DNA of 64,000 nucleotides from Methylomonas methanica MC09 (GCF_000214665.1 NC_015572.1:3782001-3846000); one strand, 5' to 3'. Counted from the first letter of the stretch, positions 34,804-45,274 are shown. Translations and numbers: made by a program. The notes: generated from the letters alone by a model not told the origin.

Positions 34804-36528
34804 ATGAACTCATTTGACCAAGCACTGAAAGCTTTTCAATTGTCGAACATCAGTGTCGACCAATTATTGCAAATCGCTCGCCAGACGGGACAAGCTTCCG
34901 AAGCTACTGTTGCGGAAGCCAAACGCTGTTTGGACGCCGAATTCCGGGCCGGGCAAATAGCGCCGCAAATTTACGCGGCCTTGGACGCGGAACTGAGCGA
35001 TAAAACCCAAATTGCCCCATCCACCCTGCACGCGACAGACACCCCTGCTCGCGCCCCCATCAGCGAGGAAGCCACCGTTCTGCAGGAACCGCGCACGGCT
35101 AACGAACCCGCTACCGTTATCCAGGACCCACGCGCAGCCACCGAGCCGCCCACCGTTATTCAGGGCCCGCGCGCAACCAGCGAGCCATCCACTGTCATGG
35201 ACACGGAATCCTTGCTTAACGGTTTGCAGGAGTCCCACCCCTACCAGGAATTAACGGTCGGCAGCACCTTGAAAAACCGTTTCGTACTGCAGCAACTGCT
35301 GGGCGTCGGCGGCATGGGCATGGTGTTTAAAGCCACGGATTTACGAAAAATCGAGGCTCAGGATAAAGAGCCGTACGTGGCGTTGAAAGTGTTGAACCAG
35401 GATTTTCAGGCCAACCCGATGGCCCTGGTGTCCCTGCAACGCGAAACCAAACGCGCGCAAACCCTGTCGCACCCGAATATTATAAAGGTGTACGATTTCG
35501 ACCGGGATGGCGGACATGTGTTCATGTCCATGGAATACCTGCAGGGCAAGCCGCTTAGCCATTTGATCAAGGAATATCCTGAAGGTATGCCGTTTAAACA
35601 GGCCTGGCCGCTTATTCACGCCATGGCGGATGCCTTGCGGCACGCGCATAAAAAGAACATCGTGCACTCGGATTTCAAACCCGGCAACGTGCTGATCGAC
35701 GAAAGCGGCGAAGTCAGAGTGCTGGATTTCGGTATCGCCTGCGCTATTGGCCGCGGCGATAAAGATCATCAAGATGCTACGGTCTTCAATGCCCGCTCCC
35801 TGGGCGCATATACGCCAGCTTACGCCTCGCTGGAACAACTGCAAAACAGCGATCCCGATCCGCGCGACGACATTTATGCCCTGGCTTGCGTCAGTTACGA
35901 GCTTTTGACCGGCAAACACCCTTTCGGACGCCTGTCCGCCGAAAAAGCCCAGGAAGTAAATCTACAGGCTAAAGCCATTGCCAAATTATCCCGCCGGCAA
36001 TTCAAGGGTTTGCAAAACGCCTTGGCATTCGAGCAAGCCAAGCGCACCAAGACCATAGATGCCTTTCTATCCGCACTGGGTCCGCGCTCCACGGTATTTT
36101 ACGGTTTATGGGGTACGGGTATTTTCGCCTTCGGCTTGTTTGCGGCCAATATCTATTTGAGCATGATCGCCCCGCCCAAGGTAGTGGAAACGCCCAAGGT
36201 CAACGTGCAACTGTCGCCGGAGCAACAACAAAAAATCAAGGACCTGCTGGAATTGGCCGGCATTCATGCCGATGTCGGTTACCTGACCGCTCCCACCGGC
36301 AGCAACGCCTTATGGGCTTACCGGGAAGTGCTGAAGATCGACCCCTACAATAAAGCCGCCACCAACGGCATCATCGGTATCGCCGACACGTTGGAGCAAC
36401 ACGCGTGGGAAGCTTATGAAAGAAACGACCGCTCAACCGCTTTGAAAAAAGTCCAGGACGGCTTGGAGGCGTATCCGACCCACAAAGGCTTGCTTAGCTT
36501 GCAAGCCAAACTCCGTTCCAACCCGTAG
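34804..36528 (+). CDS. T6SS PpkA-like serine/threonine kinase
   Basis: A 574-residue Hanks-type kinase. Residues 88-134 hold four repeats with a central TVLQ or TVIQ and (E/D/G)PR spacing, good candidates for autophosphorylation sites read by the FHA protein. The kinase domain (about 158-410) has LLGVGGMGMVFKATD, the lysine in VALKVLN, the catalytic loop IVHSDFKPGNVLI, and the Mg-binding LDFGIA. The HRD motif is HSD, with Ser for Arg, so activation-loop control may differ, but the catalytic Asp is kept. One membrane segment lies near 425-450 (GIFAFGLFAANIYLSMI), then a periplasmic TPR-like tail. It is divergent from tssJ. Confidence 0.93.
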   Translation: MNSFDQALKAFQLSNISVDQLLQIARQTGQASEATVAEAKRCLDAEFRAGQIAPQIYAALDAELSDKTQIAPSTLHATDTPARAPISEEATVLQEPRTANEPATVIQDPRAATEPPTVIQGPRATSEPSTVMDTESLLNGLQESHPYQELTVGSTLKNRFVLQQLLGVGGMGMVFKATDLRKIEAQDKEPYVALKVLNQDFQANPMALVSLQRETKRAQTLSHPNIIKVYDFDRDGGHVFMSMEYLQGKPLSHLIKEYPEGMPFKQAWPLIHAMADALRHAHKKNIVHSDFKPGNVLIDESGEVRVLDFGIACAIGRGDKDHQDATVFNARSLGAYTPAYASLEQLQNSDPDPRDDIYALACVSYELLTGKHPFGRLSAEKAQEVNLQAKAIAKLSRRQFKGLQNALAFEQAKRTKTIDAFLSALGPRSTVFYGLWGTGIFAFGLFAANIYLSMIAPPKVVETPKVNVQLSPEQQQKIKDLLELAGIHADVGYLTAPTGSNALWAYREVLKIDPYNKAATNGIIGIADTLEQHAWEAYERNDRSTALKKVQDGLEAYPTHKGLLSLQAKLRSNP

Positions 36529-36622
36529 CCGCCAAGCGCTGTACATTATTTCAGTCGGCATTACTGTGAACTTGCTCTATAATTTAGCCATTATCGAATA
36601 GTTATAGTTTCTGGAGTTCATC

Positions 36623-37873
36623 ATGCGGCAAACCACCCGCTCATCAGCCATCGCAACATTGCCATCGCACAGGGTCAAGGCATGTTACGCAACTCGGCAA
36701 ATACTCATAGGCGTAGGCGCGTTGCTTTTTGGCGGTTCGGTTTTAGCCCAGAGCATCAATCCCAACCAACAAGCTGCGGGAGCGGTATTAAACAACTGCT
36801 TTACTATCTATGACGACTTGGTATCGGGCGAGTCCATAGACCCAAGCGATGTCCCGCCGATATGCAGCACCAGTTACACGCCGGAAAGCATTCAAAGCAT
36901 CACCCCCGACCAGATCTTCTCGATGGGCTCCATGGCTACCCGGCTTAACGGCGGCAAAGTCACCCAGCCCGCCGATTATTTCGGTTTAAATCAAAAACAA
37001 CATCTGGGCGGCGGTTCCGGCGATATCGAAATTCCGCGCTTGAACTTTTGGAGCAAAGTGGACAGCGGCTTCGGTTCGCTGTCCAACACCTTTAACCAGC
37101 CTGGATTCAAGTTCGACAACCACAATTTCGTGTTCGGCGCCGATTACCGCCTGCAAGACAATTGGGTGGCGGGCGGCTCTTTCGCCTACCGACACAATAA
37201 CGCCAGCTTTAATGCCGGACGCGGCGAGACAACCAACGACAGCTACACCGGTGCGCTCTATACCGCGTACAACATCACCGACGAGGCGCACGTGGAAGCC
37301 ACGGCATCCTACGGCGGCTTTAACTACGACACCCGCCGCAATATCACGGTCAACGGTCAATCCTCTGTCGCCAAAGCCTCGCCTGACGGCGGCCAATACG
37401 CATTCAGCTGGGGCGGCGGTTACGATTTTAATTTCCAGGCCTTGACTGTCGCCCCATATGTGCGCGGCGAATACATGAATCTGGATATAGACGGTTACAG
37501 CGAATCCGGCAGCCTGTACGCGGTTCGCTTCGGCAAACAAAGCATAGAATCCTTAACCTCGACGATCGGCATACAAACCGCGTATGCGATCAGCTTTCCC
37601 TGGGGCGTCTTGATACCGCAACTGCGCGGTGAATGGCACCACCAGTTCAAGGACGGACAACGCCAAATCCAGACCGGTTTTATTAACGACCCGCTTAACC
37701 AAACCTTCGTAATGACCAGCGAAGGCCCCAGCCGCGACTACTACACCGTTGGCGGGGAAGTTTCCAGCGTGTTCGCAGGCGGCGTCTCGGCATTTTTAGC
37801 TTATGAAAGCTTGCAAGGCTATTCCAACGTCAACAGCAATAGATTCATGTTGGGCGCCAGACTGGAATTCTAA
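36623..37873 (+). CDS. Autotransporter-type outer-membrane beta-barrel protein
   Basis: A 416-residue outer-membrane protein with a signal-peptide-like stretch near 28-42 (ILIGVGALLFGGSVLAQ), a short about 100-residue passenger with a Cys pair, and a C-terminal autotransporter beta-barrel (about 130-416). Barrel features include FVFGADYRLQDNWVAGGSFA, GALYTAYNITDEAHVEATAS, FSWGGGYDFNFQALTVAPYV and the terminal FMLGARLEF ending in Phe, the usual BAM signal. The passenger is too short for a classical toxin or adhesin. The shift into this gene from the T6SS kinase is 95 bp; there is no evident functional link. Confidence 0.88.
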   Translation: MRQTTRSSAIATLPSHRVKACYATRQILIGVGALLFGGSVLAQSINPNQQAAGAVLNNCFTIYDDLVSGESIDPSDVPPICSTSYTPESIQSITPDQIFSMGSMATRLNGGKVTQPADYFGLNQKQHLGGGSGDIEIPRLNFWSKVDSGFGSLSNTFNQPGFKFDNHNFVFGADYRLQDNWVAGGSFAYRHNNASFNAGRGETTNDSYTGALYTAYNITDEAHVEATASYGGFNYDTRRNITVNGQSSVAKASPDGGQYAFSWGGGYDFNFQALTVAPYVRGEYMNLDIDGYSESGSLYAVRFGKQSIESLTSTIGIQTAYAISFPWGVLIPQLRGEWHHQFKDGQRQIQTGFINDPLNQTFVMTSEGPSRDYYTVGGEVSSVFAGGVSAFLAYESLQGYSNVNSNRFMLGARLEF

Positions 37874-37887
37874 GCTTACCGAGCGAT

Positions 37888-37914
37888 CGGGCGCGAAATC
37901 GGTTTTCGCGCCCG
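37888..37914. terminator. Bidirectional hairpin terminator
   Basis: GGGCGCGAAA and TTTTCGCGCCC form a perfect stem across a TCGG loop between the convergent autotransporter and CvfB-like genes. It would serve both strands. Confidence 0.8.
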
Positions 37915-37929
37915 CTTAAGCTGTTCGCG

Positions 37930-38763
37930 CTAGTCTTTACCGACCAAGCGGATGCCGTTATCCTCTATGACTATCCTGCGCTGTTTATACAATCCGCCGA
38001 TAGCTTGCTTAAACACCTTTTTACTGACCGCAAAAGTGTCATAGATCATTTCCGGCGGACTCTTGTCCGTCAAGCCGATGTAACCGCCGTGCTTTTCCAG
38101 TACGGCCAGAATTTTCTCGGACGTGCCGTCGACTTTTTGCCCGTATTTTTCCTGGCTCAAAATCAAATCCAACTTACGGTCGGGACGTACTTTTTTGATA
38201 AAACCGCTCACTACCTGCCCGCGCCGCAGGGGCTGGAAAATTTCGTTTTTATACAAAACCCCCCAATATTTATGGTCCACCACGGCTTTAAAACCCAGTT
38301 CGGTCTCATCGGCAATCATTAACGTCACCGCCTGCCCGTCCTTGTAATAAAACGCTTCGTCCTGAATAAAATCGTCCAGCAACATCGACGCGGCGATACG
38401 GTTATTTTCATCCAGAAACAAACGCACCAACACGCTACGCCCTTCCACCATCTTGCCTTTTTGTTCGCTAAACGGCAGCAGCAAATCCTTGGGCAAGCCC
38501 CAATCCAGAAATGCCCCGGCATGGCTCAACGACACCACCTTCAAGCAAGCCACTTCATCGGCTTGAGCTTTAGGAATTACGGTAGTGGCGATGGTTTGGT
38601 TTTTACCGTCGATATAAACAAATACCCGCAGACTGTCCCCTACTTGACCTTTGACATCCTTATCCGCCAGCGCAATTTCGCCCAGTTCGCCACCGTCCAG
38701 ATATATCTGGTTGTCGCGCCGATTACTGATAGTCAGCGTGTTGAGTTTGCCGAATTCGATCAT
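37930..38763 (-). CDS. CvfB-like S1 RNA-binding protein
   Basis: A 277-residue nucleic-acid-binding protein. It has tandem S1-type OB folds: an N-terminal domain (GELGEIALADKDVKGQVGDSLRVFVYID), a second S1 (VSLSHAGAFLDWGLPKDLLLPFSEQ), a third (about 145-215) with the RPDRKLDLILSQ pattern, and a winged-helix end (SEKILAVLEKHGGYIGLTDKSPPEMI ... GGLYKQRRIVIEDNGIRLV). This is the layout of CvfB/YitL proteins, which affect virulence and RNA metabolism in Gram-positives; the role in Gram-negatives is little known. It is a single gene downstream of parE with no tight operon link. Confidence 0.9.
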   Translation of the reverse strand: MIEFGKLNTLTISNRRDNQIYLDGGELGEIALADKDVKGQVGDSLRVFVYIDGKNQTIATTVIPKAQADEVACLKVVSLSHAGAFLDWGLPKDLLLPFSEQKGKMVEGRSVLVRLFLDENNRIAASMLLDDFIQDEAFYYKDGQAVTLMIADETELGFKAVVDHKYWGVLYKNEIFQPLRRGQVVSGFIKKVRPDRKLDLILSQEKYGQKVDGTSEKILAVLEKHGGYIGLTDKSPPEMIYDTFAVSKKVFKQAIGGLYKQRRIVIEDNGIRLVGKD

Positions 38764-38884
38764 GATATTCCGTTGTAAAAAATTAATGCGTCGTTACTAA
38801 AAATACCGGACAGGCCGGAATGCGCTTCATGTTCCGGCGATTATATCCGCCGGCTTATTCGCGTTTTTTGCAGTGTATTCCGGC

Positions 38885-41226
<2,342 letters not shown>

Positions 41227-41484
41227 TCATTGATAAATATCTTTTCGATGCCCGATTTTAATGATTTGAATGACTAATTTTTGGTCGATGATCGAATACA
41301 CCACGCGGTAATCGTTGACCCGAATTCGGTAGGTGTTTTCGCTGCCTTTCAGTTTTTTACAACCGTCTGGCCGTGGTTCCTCGGAGAGTGCGGCAATGCG
41401 GTCAAGGATTTTCAGCGCTAACGCCTTGGGAATTTTAGCCAGGTCTTTTTCGACACCTTGCTTAAATTCAATTCTGTACGCCAT
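41227..41484 (-). CDS. RelE/ParE-family toxin
   Basis: An 85-residue type II toxin. MAYRIEFKQGVEKDLAKIPKA is the usual opening of the RelE/ParE fold, and YRIRVNDYRVVYSIIDQKLV ... IGHRKDIYQ is the conserved end with the basic and aromatic residues of RelE enzymes, which cut mRNA at the ribosome. ATG at 41484 overlaps the antitoxin by 17 bp, so the longer upstream frame is not used. Relatives at 45750 and 46552 lie in the same island. ParE-type action on gyrase cannot be excluded from sequence. Confidence 0.88.
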   Translation of the reverse strand: MAYRIEFKQGVEKDLAKIPKALALKILDRIAALSEEPRPDGCKKLKGSENTYRIRVNDYRVVYSIIDQKLVIQIIKIGHRKDIYQ

Positions 41485-41653
41485 AACCCAATTTTTTCTT
41501 AAGCTCTTCCAGCGAAATAGTCGGCTCGTCCTTCCGTTCGGCAATGGCCGCCAAATCCTCTAGGTCTTCCATAAGCTCTTCGTAATCGTCCAGGGTCAAA
41601 ATCACGCCGGTACGTTGCCCAGTCTCGTCGGTAATGAATTGCGGCTTATTCAT
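41468..41653 (-). CDS. Phd/RelB-like antitoxin
   Basis: A 61-residue acidic protein, MNKPQFITDETGQRTGVILT and then DDYEELMEDLEDLAAIAERK, typical of short Phd/RelB antitoxins that have a small DNA-binding N-terminus and a helical toxin-wrapping end (ISLEELKKKLG). It is the first gene of the pair and overlaps the toxin start, so the two are translationally coupled. Antitoxin-toxin complexes usually repress their own promoter. The preceding sequence (41654-41795) is short and shows no gene. Confidence 0.85.
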   Translation of the reverse strand: MNKPQFITDETGQRTGVILTLDDYEELMEDLEDLAAIAERKDEPTISLEELKKKLGYGVQN

Positions 41654-41795
41654 GTTTCACCTCATTAATCAGCTTTTACAGCCATCCAATATTAGCCACT
41701 AAACCTAACAAAGTCATTCATGCAGGCTTCAATGCACCGAGCGAGGTCAGGATATTGCCTATTTCCTAGCGATTTCAAAAAAGATACTTTTCAGA

Positions 41796-42026
41796 TTACC
41801 GAATCCGGGAGATAAGTTCTTCATATGTTGGTAACTCACCATATTTCTGATGTAAATCTTGATAGGCCAGTTTAAGGTCATCTGCTGCCAAATCAAAACT
41901 AACAAGTAATTGCTCTAGCTCGCCTGCGTTCGGAGGTTCTTCCTCATTAAGATGCCGGTCTAACGACTTGATTTCGGCGGCTACGCATTGAATTGCGACC
42001 ATTAATGTTTGCGGTTTTAGTTGCAT
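41796..42026 (-). CDS. Tsi2-like immunity protein
   Basis: A 76-residue protein whose opening MQLKPQTLMVAIQCVAAEIK and middle GELEQLLVSFDLAADDLK closely resemble Tsi2 of Pseudomonas aeruginosa, as recalled (77 residues). Tsi2 is a small helical dimer that binds Tse2 in the cytoplasm and blocks its toxicity. Here it starts 8 bp after the tse2-like gene, with a GGAGGAG Shine-Dalgarno, the same order as in Pseudomonas. The acidic helix facing the toxin (LNEEEPPNAGELEQLL) is kept. Confidence rests on recall of the family, not an alignment. Confidence 0.82.
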   Translation of the reverse strand: MQLKPQTLMVAIQCVAAEIKSLDRHLNEEEPPNAGELEQLLVSFDLAADDLKLAYQDLHQKYGELPTYEELISRIR

Positions 42027-42034
42027 GACTCCTC

Positions 42035-42514
42035 CTACAATCCACGAGCTTTTTCGTATTGGCGTCGAATAGCGTTCCGTACGAAGTTATCAAGCTGGCC
42101 CATGAGACTTTCTTTGAACATTGGTTTTAATGGCATGATTGTATAGTGTGTCGCCTTCAAGCGCTCGTTGTAACTATCTTTCTTTACTTTTAAATCAGGT
42201 GGAATGTCTGTGCCTGAGGGTATAAAAAAGTCTCCTTCAGCACGACGCAATACTCTAGGTCGATTAAACACAGATGTCCCTCCAGTGTCTGGATCATACA
42301 TTCCTGTATCCGGGTTAGCGATGATGTCTGGTGGCCTTCTTAGCGCCCCCTCTCCTGATAGCTCGCTAAAAGTTGGATGGAGAATTGGTGCTATTGAGTC
42401 TGCGTCCGCTAAATCCTTGTCCGGTTTCAGATAACAACTTACATCCGTTGTGAAATTCCCCTTAAATATTGCGCGATAGAGGTCAATACTCGTTTTTTCA
42501 TAGTCATAACTCAT
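42035..42514 (-). CDS. Tse2-like T6SS effector toxin
   Basis: A 159-residue protein resembling Pseudomonas aeruginosa Tse2, a T6SS effector that acts in the recipient cytoplasm and has an ADP-ribosyltransferase-related fold. It opens MSYDYEKTSIDLYRAIF, has MYDPDTGGTSVFNRPRVLRR in the middle and ends MGQLDNFVRNAIRRQYEKAR. The TGGTS block holds the Thr/Ser pair that is needed for toxicity in Tse2. The length matches. An AAGGAGGATC ribosome site precedes the ATG. It is 6-8 kb from the T6SS operon and is likely cargo for it. No signal peptide is seen, consistent with Hcp-type loading. Confidence 0.85.
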   Translation of the reverse strand: MSYDYEKTSIDLYRAIFKGNFTTDVSCYLKPDKDLADADSIAPILHPTFSELSGEGALRRPPDIIANPDTGMYDPDTGGTSVFNRPRVLRRAEGDFFIPSGTDIPPDLKVKKDSYNERLKATHYTIMPLKPMFKESLMGQLDNFVRNAIRRQYEKARGL

Positions 42515-42790
42515 CTGAGTGATCCTCCTTATTTATAATTTCTGCTTCTTCTTTCGTACCGTTACTACATTTTTTTCGTCTGGACTGAGTCGTTTTGAAG
42601 GTAAACGCTTATGAATACTAAATGAGCCTGACGCTTACTGATCGGGAAAAGACCGAAATAACCGATATTTTTCTTCGCCCACTATCTTTTATACTAGCAC
42701 CAAAACTCCGCTCTAATTACACGGAATCGGCATAGAACTACAGCCTGAAAACAAAAACACCCATTAAAAACGCTAGAAAAATGATCGACA

Positions 42791-43570
42791 ATGAACACGC
42801 AACTAATTGGCAACTACATCGCAACCTTCTGGTGGGTATTCCTCTTTTCGGTAATCGTCGGCCTCCTCAAATCGCCGACATTTAAAGGCATCCTGGGCGA
42901 ATTTCTGGTTAACGTAATGGCGAAATTCCGCCTCGACAAAAACGTCTACACCCTCTTCAAAAACATCACCTTACCCACTGAAGACGGCACCACCCAGATA
43001 GACCATGTCATCGTCTCGCCCTACGGGGTATTCGTCATCGAAACCAAAAACATGAAAGGCTGGATATATGGCGGAGCCAACCAAAAGACCTGGACGCAAA
43101 AGATATATCGCCACACCAACCAATTTCAAAACCCGCTACACCAAAACTACAAACACGCGCAAACGCTGCAAAGTGCACTAGGCATAGAACCCGAAAAGAT
43201 ATTCTCGCTGGTCGTCTTTATTGGCGACAGCAACTTCAAAACGCCCATGCCGGAAAACGTAGTCTATGCCGGCGGCTACATCCGCTACATCAAAAGCAAA
43301 CAACAACGCATTTTGACCGGCAAGGAAATTGCCGCCATCCGCCACAAAATTCAAGCAGGACGTCTAAAACCCTCGCTAAAAACCCACATCCAGCACGTCG
43401 AACATGTCAAAACCATCGTCGAACAAAAACGCCAACAAGTCGAAAACGCCTGCCCAAAATGCGGCAAACCGATGTTATTACGCACCGTCAAAAGCGGTGA
43501 AAACCAAGGCAAAGAATTCTGGGGCTGTAGTGGCTTCCCCAAATGCAGAACAATGCGGCCAGTGGCTTGA
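42791..43570 (+). CDS. NERD-domain protein with C-terminal zinc ribbon
   Basis: A 259-residue protein with an N-terminal membrane segment (about 8-26, TFWWVFLFSVIVGLLKS), a NERD nuclease-related domain (about 35-150: LPTEDGTTQIDHVIVSPYGV, FVIETKNMKGWIYGG, QNPLHQNYKHAQTL) and a topoisomerase-type zinc finger at the end (CPKCGKPMLLRTVKSG ... WGCSGFPKC). The D-x-E-T-K pattern (DHVIVS...VIETKN) is that of PD-(D/E)xK nucleases. Such NERD/zinc-ribbon proteins are common in mobile and defence islands, with unknown substrate. It lies in the accessory island between Tse2/Tsi2 and the SIR2 module. Confidence 0.88.
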   Translation: MNTQLIGNYIATFWWVFLFSVIVGLLKSPTFKGILGEFLVNVMAKFRLDKNVYTLFKNITLPTEDGTTQIDHVIVSPYGVFVIETKNMKGWIYGGANQKTWTQKIYRHTNQFQNPLHQNYKHAQTLQSALGIEPEKIFSLVVFIGDSNFKTPMPENVVYAGGYIRYIKSKQQRILTGKEIAAIRHKIQAGRLKPSLKTHIQHVEHVKTIVEQKRQQVENACPKCGKPMLLRTVKSGENQGKEFWGCSGFPKCRTMRPVA

Positions 43571-43583
43571 CAAAAATGCACTA

Positions 43584-43600
43584 TTGCAAGACCTGACCCC
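43584..43600. repeat. Solo RAYT-type terminus
   Basis: TTGCAAGACCTGACCCC matches the last 17 bases of the RAYT right terminus (2745-2761, 6430-6446). No RAYT coding sequence is nearby. It marks a scar or unpaired copy of the same element. Confidence 0.7.
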
Positions 43601-43633
43601 TCTGCCCGCTTCCTTTTCTTTCGCAGCACTTTG

Positions 43634-44548
43634 TCAAGTAAAATATAGAGCTTTATGCACACCTTTCGTTAAATCCCAAACTGATTTATCAAATCCCTTT
43701 TCTATAATAGTCACACTAGTTATATTTTTATCTTTAGCCCAGTCAATTGTGCTTTGAGGATAAGGATCAGCTATCAATACGTTTGGACGAGCCTTCTCAA
43801 TTGGTTCCCAAATGTGTTTATCATTAGGAATGTACTTAATTCCAACCAGAATAACTAACTTAGAAGAAGCTACAATCTCTGAGTATTTTTGCTGTGTATT
43901 AATAATTAGATTTCGATTTACAACTACTCGCTTCCCCTCCGCATACATTGCTAAAACAGGGCTTAAGTCCGAATTTCTAGAATCATGACACCATTTTCTC
44001 ACTTCATCCACATTTGATACTGCTTGTGTTTCGAGGCCTTCAACAAAGCTACCGCCACCAATCATTATATTGCCTGATATTGTTGTTCCTTTAGGAATTT
44101 GAGGCAAAAAATTGGATGAACCATGCGGCTTGAGTAAATTAATCCCATTACCATTAGCATTGTAGTCGATACCAAAACCGCGGTTAGCTAGGGACTGCTC
44201 GATTAACAGATCGTAGTTTAGCGTTACTATATTAATCTGATCCAGACAAGCTCGAAGTTTGTTAAATAAACGGACATAAGCGTTGTCTGACTTGATGGAA
44301 AAACTTGACAGGTAGCAAGCTAATTCTTTTTGTAGTGGATTGATAACTCTACTATCATCCGCAACAGTTGCCATGCCTGCCTCAAACCCTTCAGTCTTAA
44401 AAACGCTTTTAGAGTCATTATTGAGTTTATAGTATGCGCCTTTTAACTTCTCAAGCTCGCTGAATAGGTTGTTTCCTAATGGTGGATTTGTTGGCGAGCA
44501 GCCTCCTGACCCATAGCTTGCACCCGCACCGAAAATTATACTGATCAC
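43634..44548 (-). CDS. SIR2-like protein, possible defence NADase
   Basis: A 304-residue protein with the SIR2-like NAD-binding signature: FGAGASYGSGG at residues 6-16 (GAGAS), VTLNYDLLIEQSLANRG near 118-123 (the N-x-D pair) and LLKPHGSSNF near 147 (catalytic His). Homologous domains in anti-phage systems hydrolyse NAD to stop phage growth; whether this one does so is not known. The GTG start at 44548 has an AGGAGA site. It lies 55 bp after a regulator gene on the same strand in an island with toxin-antitoxin modules. SIR2 deacetylase activity is less likely because the zinc-binding cysteines of true sirtuins are absent. Confidence 0.85.
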   Translation of the reverse strand: MISIIFGAGASYGSGGCSPTNPPLGNNLFSELEKLKGAYYKLNNDSKSVFKTEGFEAGMATVADDSRVINPLQKELACYLSSFSIKSDNAYVRLFNKLRACLDQINIVTLNYDLLIEQSLANRGFGIDYNANGNGINLLKPHGSSNFLPQIPKGTTISGNIMIGGGSFVEGLETQAVSNVDEVRKWCHDSRNSDLSPVLAMYAEGKRVVVNRNLIINTQQKYSEIVASSKLVILVGIKYIPNDKHIWEPIEKARPNVLIADPYPQSTIDWAKDKNITSVTIIEKGFDKSVWDLTKGVHKALYFT

Positions 44549-44603
44549 AGGTATTCTCCTAACTATTGATTATCCTGCAAATCTGCCTGCGCATTTTGCT
44601 ACC

Positions 44604-44978
44604 TTACCCGCCTTTTGTTTGCTTTTCATTTTTTTCTCTTTCAGCCTCTTCAACGATTTTTTGTGCAACATGCTTAATTGCCTGCTTTAATTCTGGCGTT
44701 AGTAAATTATTGTCCTTATTTCCTTCTTGTTCTTCGGCTTTATCCTGCGCCGGTTTGATCTGTCCCGATTCAGGTAGCTCTTCGCCGGTCATCACCCAAT
44801 AAATGTATTGAGGGCAAATTTTCTTTAACCCTTCTAAGTGATCTTCATTTACGCGCGTAGCTGTGTTCTTCAGGTTCCGCCACTTCATTGCCTTTATTCC
44901 TGTTCTTCTTTCTAGCTGCGGAAACGTTAAATCAAGGCTTTCTATTGCTTTTAACAATCTTGTTTTTATGTCGGACAT
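44604..44978 (-). CDS. HTH regulator upstream of SIR2-like gene
   Basis: A 124-residue DNA-binding protein. The N-terminal about 65 residues (MSDIKTRLLKAIESLDLTFP, QLERRTGIKAMKWRNLKNTA) are a Cro/CI-like helix-turn-helix; the C-terminal half (about 80-124) is charged and helical, perhaps for dimerisation. ATG at 44978 is chosen over one at 45008, since the HTH begins right after it. It is divergent from a phage-regulator-like fragment. A perfect 13-bp inverted repeat in the intergenic DNA (45014-45046) is a likely operator for its own promoter. It probably controls the SIR2-like gene that follows on the same strand. Confidence 0.78.
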   Translation of the reverse strand: MSDIKTRLLKAIESLDLTFPQLERRTGIKAMKWRNLKNTATRVNEDHLEGLKKICPQYIYWVMTGEELPESGQIKPAQDKAEEQEGNKDNNLLTPELKQAIKHVAQKIVEEAEREKNEKQTKGG

Positions 44979-45013
44979 GATTAATAAATAATCCAAAAAT
45001 ATCGACATATTAA

Positions 45014-45046
45014 TTAATGATGGATTAAAATTAAATCCATCATTAA
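45014..45046. promoter_or_regulatory. Palindromic operator candidate
   Basis: TTAATGATGGATT (45014-45026) and AATCCATCATTAA (45034-45046) form a perfect 13-bp inverted repeat with a 7-bp AT spacer, 36 bp upstream of the regulator ATG on the minus strand. This position suits repression of both divergent directions. Confidence 0.7.
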
Positions 45047-45079
45047 TAAAGAACTATAGGTGTTTCTCTGCAAACAGGT

Positions 45080-45274
45080 CAAATTCAATTCATAGGCGTC
45101 TGCACGCTGCGCTACTTCGCCAAGCACACCGACATCGAAGAAGGCGTAGCCCTGAGCTGGATTAAAAAAGGCCACCTACCCACCAAACGCTTCGGCAAAT
45201 ACACCCTGATTAACCTCGCACAACTCAAAGTCGAGCTACTGGAATCGGACATCAACCAAACCAAACCGATTGTG
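45080..45274 (+). pseudogene. Fragment of a small phage-type DNA-binding protein
   Basis: The frame encodes FIGVCTLRYFAKHTDIEEGV then ALSWIKKGHLPTKRFGKYTL and INLAQLKVELLESD, a pattern common in short HTH/excisionase-like regulators of filamentous and other prophages (one HTH, then K/R-G-x-LP and LINLxxLR). No usable start codon or ribosome site is visible, and the frame becomes unlike the family after ESDINQ. It may be a remnant of a prophage regulatory gene. 45275-45562 shows no further supported gene. Confidence 0.5.
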
